A stretch of 64,000 bases of DNA from Bacteroidales bacterium (GTDB taxonomy: Bacteria; Bacteroidota; Bacteroidia; Bacteroidales; P3), in assembly GCA_024400505.1 (NCBI GenBank), contig JAKSMP010000004.1, positions 1 to 64,000 on the forward strand, read 5' to 3'. Below are positions 61,970 to 64,000 of this stretch, piece after piece. The notes under the pieces are model-generated. The model ran no database searches and was not told the DNA's origin. It was given only the letters and a program-made list of their open reading frames with translations. Positions within the stretch are counted from its first letter, which is position 1; each line of letters starts with the position of its first letter. The translations under genes and the position numbers were made by a program.

Positions 61970-62686
61970 TTATTTCAAACGGATACCGCCAGTGTTGATG
62001 CTACCGCCAGTGGAGCCGCCATTATTGCCAGTATTACCGGTGTTGCCAGTGCTACCAGTGTTGCCAGTGCTACCAGTGTTGTTGTTGTTGGTGCCAGTGG
62101 TGGGTTTGATAATGCTGATGTAGTTGGGCATACGGATGGTCTGGGCACCTACCGACACAGCGGGGCGGATGCGGAGACCCAACTGCGAAGACCTGCCCTC
62201 GCTGTTGAAGCTGCTAGCAAAAGTCTTGAGTGCATTGATACCGTCGGAGGAGAAGAGAGAATAAAGGTCGGTGCTCACACCCAGAGGAACTGTGGTGGTC
62301 TGCGAGGCTCCAATGCTGTAATTATGATTGGTGGCACCGGTGGCAAACTCCTTGGATGCAATATCCAATGCCCAATCCAGCGTGGTGAGGAGGGCGTTGG
62401 TGGTGGTAGGATTCTTCACATTGATGTTCACATCCATGCCCAGAGGCACCTTTTTGGAGCTGATGGCCGAAACGAGCATCACCACATCGGTGGCTGAAAT
62501 ATTGCCGTTGGTCACATTCTTCACATTCACACCGCCCACAGTCACATTGGTCACATCCTTGAGGGTGTATTCGCAATTGAGCAGATTGCCGATGCTGGAA
62601 AGATTGTTAGCCAAATTGTCCAAGAAAGTGCAAGAGCTGAAAAACACGCTACATGCAAGAGCTACAGTGATTAATGATTTCTTCAT
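61970..62686 (-). CDS. LEA-like lipoprotein with an Asn/Gly/Thr/Ser repeat tail
   Basis: A 238-residue lipoprotein with lipobox FSSC (acylated Cys near residue 19). The middle part (about 40-195) resembles the LEA-14/WHy fold, with YTLKDVTNVTVGGVNVKNVT, MDVNINVKNPTTTNALLTTL and TVPLGVSTDLYSLF. The last about 40 residues are a low-complexity NTGSTGNTG-type repeat ending NTGGIRLK. A -7-like box, minus-strand TATTTTTG, lies at 62716-62723. Function unknown. Confidence 0.78.
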   Translation of the reverse strand: MKKSLITVALACSVFFSSCTFLDNLANNLSSIGNLLNCEYTLKDVTNVTVGGVNVKNVTNGNISATDVVMLVSAISSKKVPLGMDVNINVKNPTTTNALLTTLDWALDIASKEFATGATNHNYSIGASQTTTVPLGVSTDLYSLFSSDGINALKTFASSFNSEGRSSQLGLRIRPAVSVGAQTIRMPNYISIIKPTTGTNNNNTGSTGNTGSTGNTGNTGNNGGSTGGSINTGGIRLK

Positions 62687-62715
62687 ATCAAATAAATATT
62701 TAATTATTCCGGCTG

Positions 62716-62723
62716 CAAAAATA
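62716..62723 (-). promoter_or_regulatory. -7 box of the LEA-like lipoprotein gene
   Basis: Minus-strand TATTTTTG followed by CAG, 30 bp before the start codon. Confidence 0.6.
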
Positions 62724-62939
62724 CAAATAATATTTTAATTGACCGAAAAACATTACGCCCCTTATCCTCACCCTCCATCATCAGCAACGCCCCCCATTCA
62801 CCCCTGCTTACCCTCAGCCCCACCGCTGCTTGCGATAAAATCCATCCATGCGCAGGGATAGAAACACCCCCTAAGGGTGCATTATTACCTATTGCTCACA
62901 ATGAATAAAAAATCCCTTGTTTATACTTGGAAAAAATCG

Positions 62940-62947
62940 TATCTTTG
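62940..62947 (+). promoter_or_regulatory. Promoter of the kinase-like gene
   Basis: TATCTTTG with a TTG at 62917-62919 about 20 bp upstream. It lies 29 bp before the kinase-like start. Confidence 0.65.
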
Positions 62948-62975
62948 CATTGTGGTTTTCAAAGTCGTCTAATGT

Positions 62976-64000
62976 ATGAATTATCCGTTAATTACTGAAT
63001 ATCTGCAATCTATCGCTTCATCCGAAGACAACCTGGATCAGTTGTCGCACCTGCGCCCCGTGTTGGACGACCATGGCGAACCCTACCGCAGCAGCGGTGC
63101 TTTTGCCGTGGTGTTCAAGATGCAGGACCCCGCTTCGGGCAAATGCTATGCCCTCAAATGCTTCACCGAGGAGCAGTCGGGCCGCGCCGAGGCCTACCGA
63201 CTGATTGCCGAGGAACTGTCGGCTGTAGATTCGCCTTATATCACCACCGTGCAGTACTACGACAAGGAGTTGTTTGTGGATAGCTCTTGCGCCGACGAGT
63301 CCGAGTTCCCCGTGCTGCTTATGGACTGGGTGGAGGGTGTCACCATGGAGCAATACATCCGTGAGAATCATCTGGATTCCGTCAAGATGCAGTGGCTCTG
63401 CTACCGTTTCTGCCGCATGGCGGCATGGCTACGATCCCAGGCCCTGGCACATGGCGACATCAAGCCGGACAATGTGATTGTGCGGCCCGATGGCTCGCTG
63501 ACCCTAGTGGACTACGACGGCATGTTCGTGCCAGCCATGAAAGGGCAGCAGTCGCCCACCCTGGGCACCCGCGACTTCTCCCACCCCGAGCGCACCGTGG
63601 AGGACTTTGATGAGACCATTGATGACTTCGCCCTGGCCGCCACGGCCCTCTCGCTCAAAGCCATAGCCTTGGATGCCGACTTCTACGCCTCTTGTGGTGG
63701 CACCGACCGCTTGTTGTTCACGGCTGAGGACTACCGCGACCTGTCCAAGAGCCAGACTTGGGTCAACCTCCAGCAGCTGATGTGGGACAAAGAGTTTTCC
63801 ACCCTTGCCAGCCAGTTCCTTGCCGCCCTCAGCCAAAAGAACCTCCAACACCTATCCTTCCGCCTCTTCAACCTCAGCAAGCCCAAAGCCGAAGAGCTCG
63901 ACTATATCATCATCAACGAGCCCACCCCCAACTCCCACTTCCACATCCAGTTCAAAGACGGCAACTGCCTGTATTTTAAATATGATAAATATGATGATTC
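62976..64000 (+). CDS. Protein-kinase-like protein, 3' end beyond the window
   Basis: Open from ATG 62976 (MNYPLITEYLQSIASSED) to the right edge, at least 341 codons. An ATG four bases earlier is in another frame and stops at once. Residues about 30-240 have eukaryotic-type kinase motifs: ALKCF (ATP-binding Lys), MDWVEG (hinge), HGDIKPDNVIV (catalytic loop), VDYDGMF in place of DFG, then GTRDFSHPE (P+1 region) and FALAA. The catalytic Asp, Asn and Lys are kept, so activity is plausible. What follows (from about residue 300) is unrecognised and incomplete. No membrane segment so far. Confidence 0.85.
   Translation, partial: MNYPLITEYLQSIASSEDNLDQLSHLRPVLDDHGEPYRSSGAFAVVFKMQDPASGKCYALKCFTEEQSGRAEAYRLIAEELSAVDSPYITTVQYYDKELFVDSSCADESEFPVLLMDWVEGVTMEQYIRENHLDSVKMQWLCYRFCRMAAWLRSQALAHGDIKPDNVIVRPDGSLTLVDYDGMFVPAMKGQQSPTLGTRDFSHPERTVEDFDETIDDFALAATALSLKAIALDADFYASCGGTDRLLFTAEDYRDLSKSQTWVNLQQLMWDKEFSTLASQFLAALSQKNLQHLSFRLFNLSKPKAEELDYIIINEPTPNSHFHIQFKDGNCLYFKYDKYDD

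Overview
The window reads as a chromosomal segment of a Bacteroidales bacterium, most likely from the Prevotellaceae or a near relative; the family-level placement is inference. Support comes from repeated TAnnTTTG(C) -7 boxes in front of genes, a type IX secretion (Por) C-terminal sorting domain on a protease, a GldB-like lipoprotein, DUF349, DUF1573, DUF4369 and DUF58 proteins, SusD-free but beta-barrel-rich envelope genes, and the leuS-nusB-DUF1573-yajC-ybbR-coaE order. No rRNA, tRNA, CRISPR array or prophage was recognised.

Layout. 1-8.6 kb: glyA (minus), then carbamate kinase and ornithine carbamoyltransferase separated by a frameshifted small membrane-protein gene, then queA, rarA and an ABC-F ATPase. 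9-13.7 kb: butyrate kinase, an FKBP isomerase, an unusually short chorismate synthase, a DUF4369 lipoprotein without its usual thioredoxin domain, and lpxH. 14-18.5 kb (minus): GH29 alpha-L-fucosidase and clpB. 18.5-21.5 kb: a repeat-rich spacer, then a beta-barrel/YjbH pair and a Cys/His-rich lipoprotein. 21.7-27.5 kb: trxA-DUF58 (minus), then a cell-wall set (MltD-like transglycosylase, DivIC/FtsB-like protein, NlpC/P60 lipoprotein), a porin with a His/Cys-rich N-terminus, and an unknown protein. 27.5-33.7 kb (minus): the six-gene leuS-to-coaE operon.

33.7-38.8 kb is the accessory region. It has few genes: DUF2442, a REP-associated (IS200-like) transposase, DUF1232, and one beta-barrel protein. 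It also holds a cluster of hairpin-rich repeats around the transposase: two direct 156-bp copies and two inverted 125-bp copies, the whole set bracketed by an 18-bp near-direct repeat. This is the strongest candidate for a poorly described element here. A second dispersed repeat, built from TGACAC half-sites, occurs four times between 13.7 and 21.7 kb.

38.8-45 kb: DUF349, GldB-like lipoprotein, LtaS-like membrane sulfatase, lipid kinase and SUI1, closely packed on the plus strand. 45.2-49.5 kb (minus): a three-subunit NAD-linked [FeFe] hydrogenase (HydB-HydA-HydC). 49.7-56.6 kb: a tRNA-modifying methyltransferase, then AsmA-like protein, a large secreted protease combining C10 cysteine-protease and M6 metalloprotease signatures, and a TerB/DnaJ protein. 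56.6-61.3 kb (minus): EnvC-like activator, GH3/beta-lactamase fusion and an ATP-grasp protein. 61.3-64 kb: a 9-bp satellite, a LEA-like lipoprotein, and a protein-kinase-like gene running off the right edge.

Functionally the window suits an anaerobic, fermentative gut-type organism: hydrogen cycling, butyrate (or related acyl) kinase, carbamoyl phosphate-linked ATP formation, fucose release from glycans and extracellular proteolysis, alongside ordinary translation, cofactor and envelope housekeeping.
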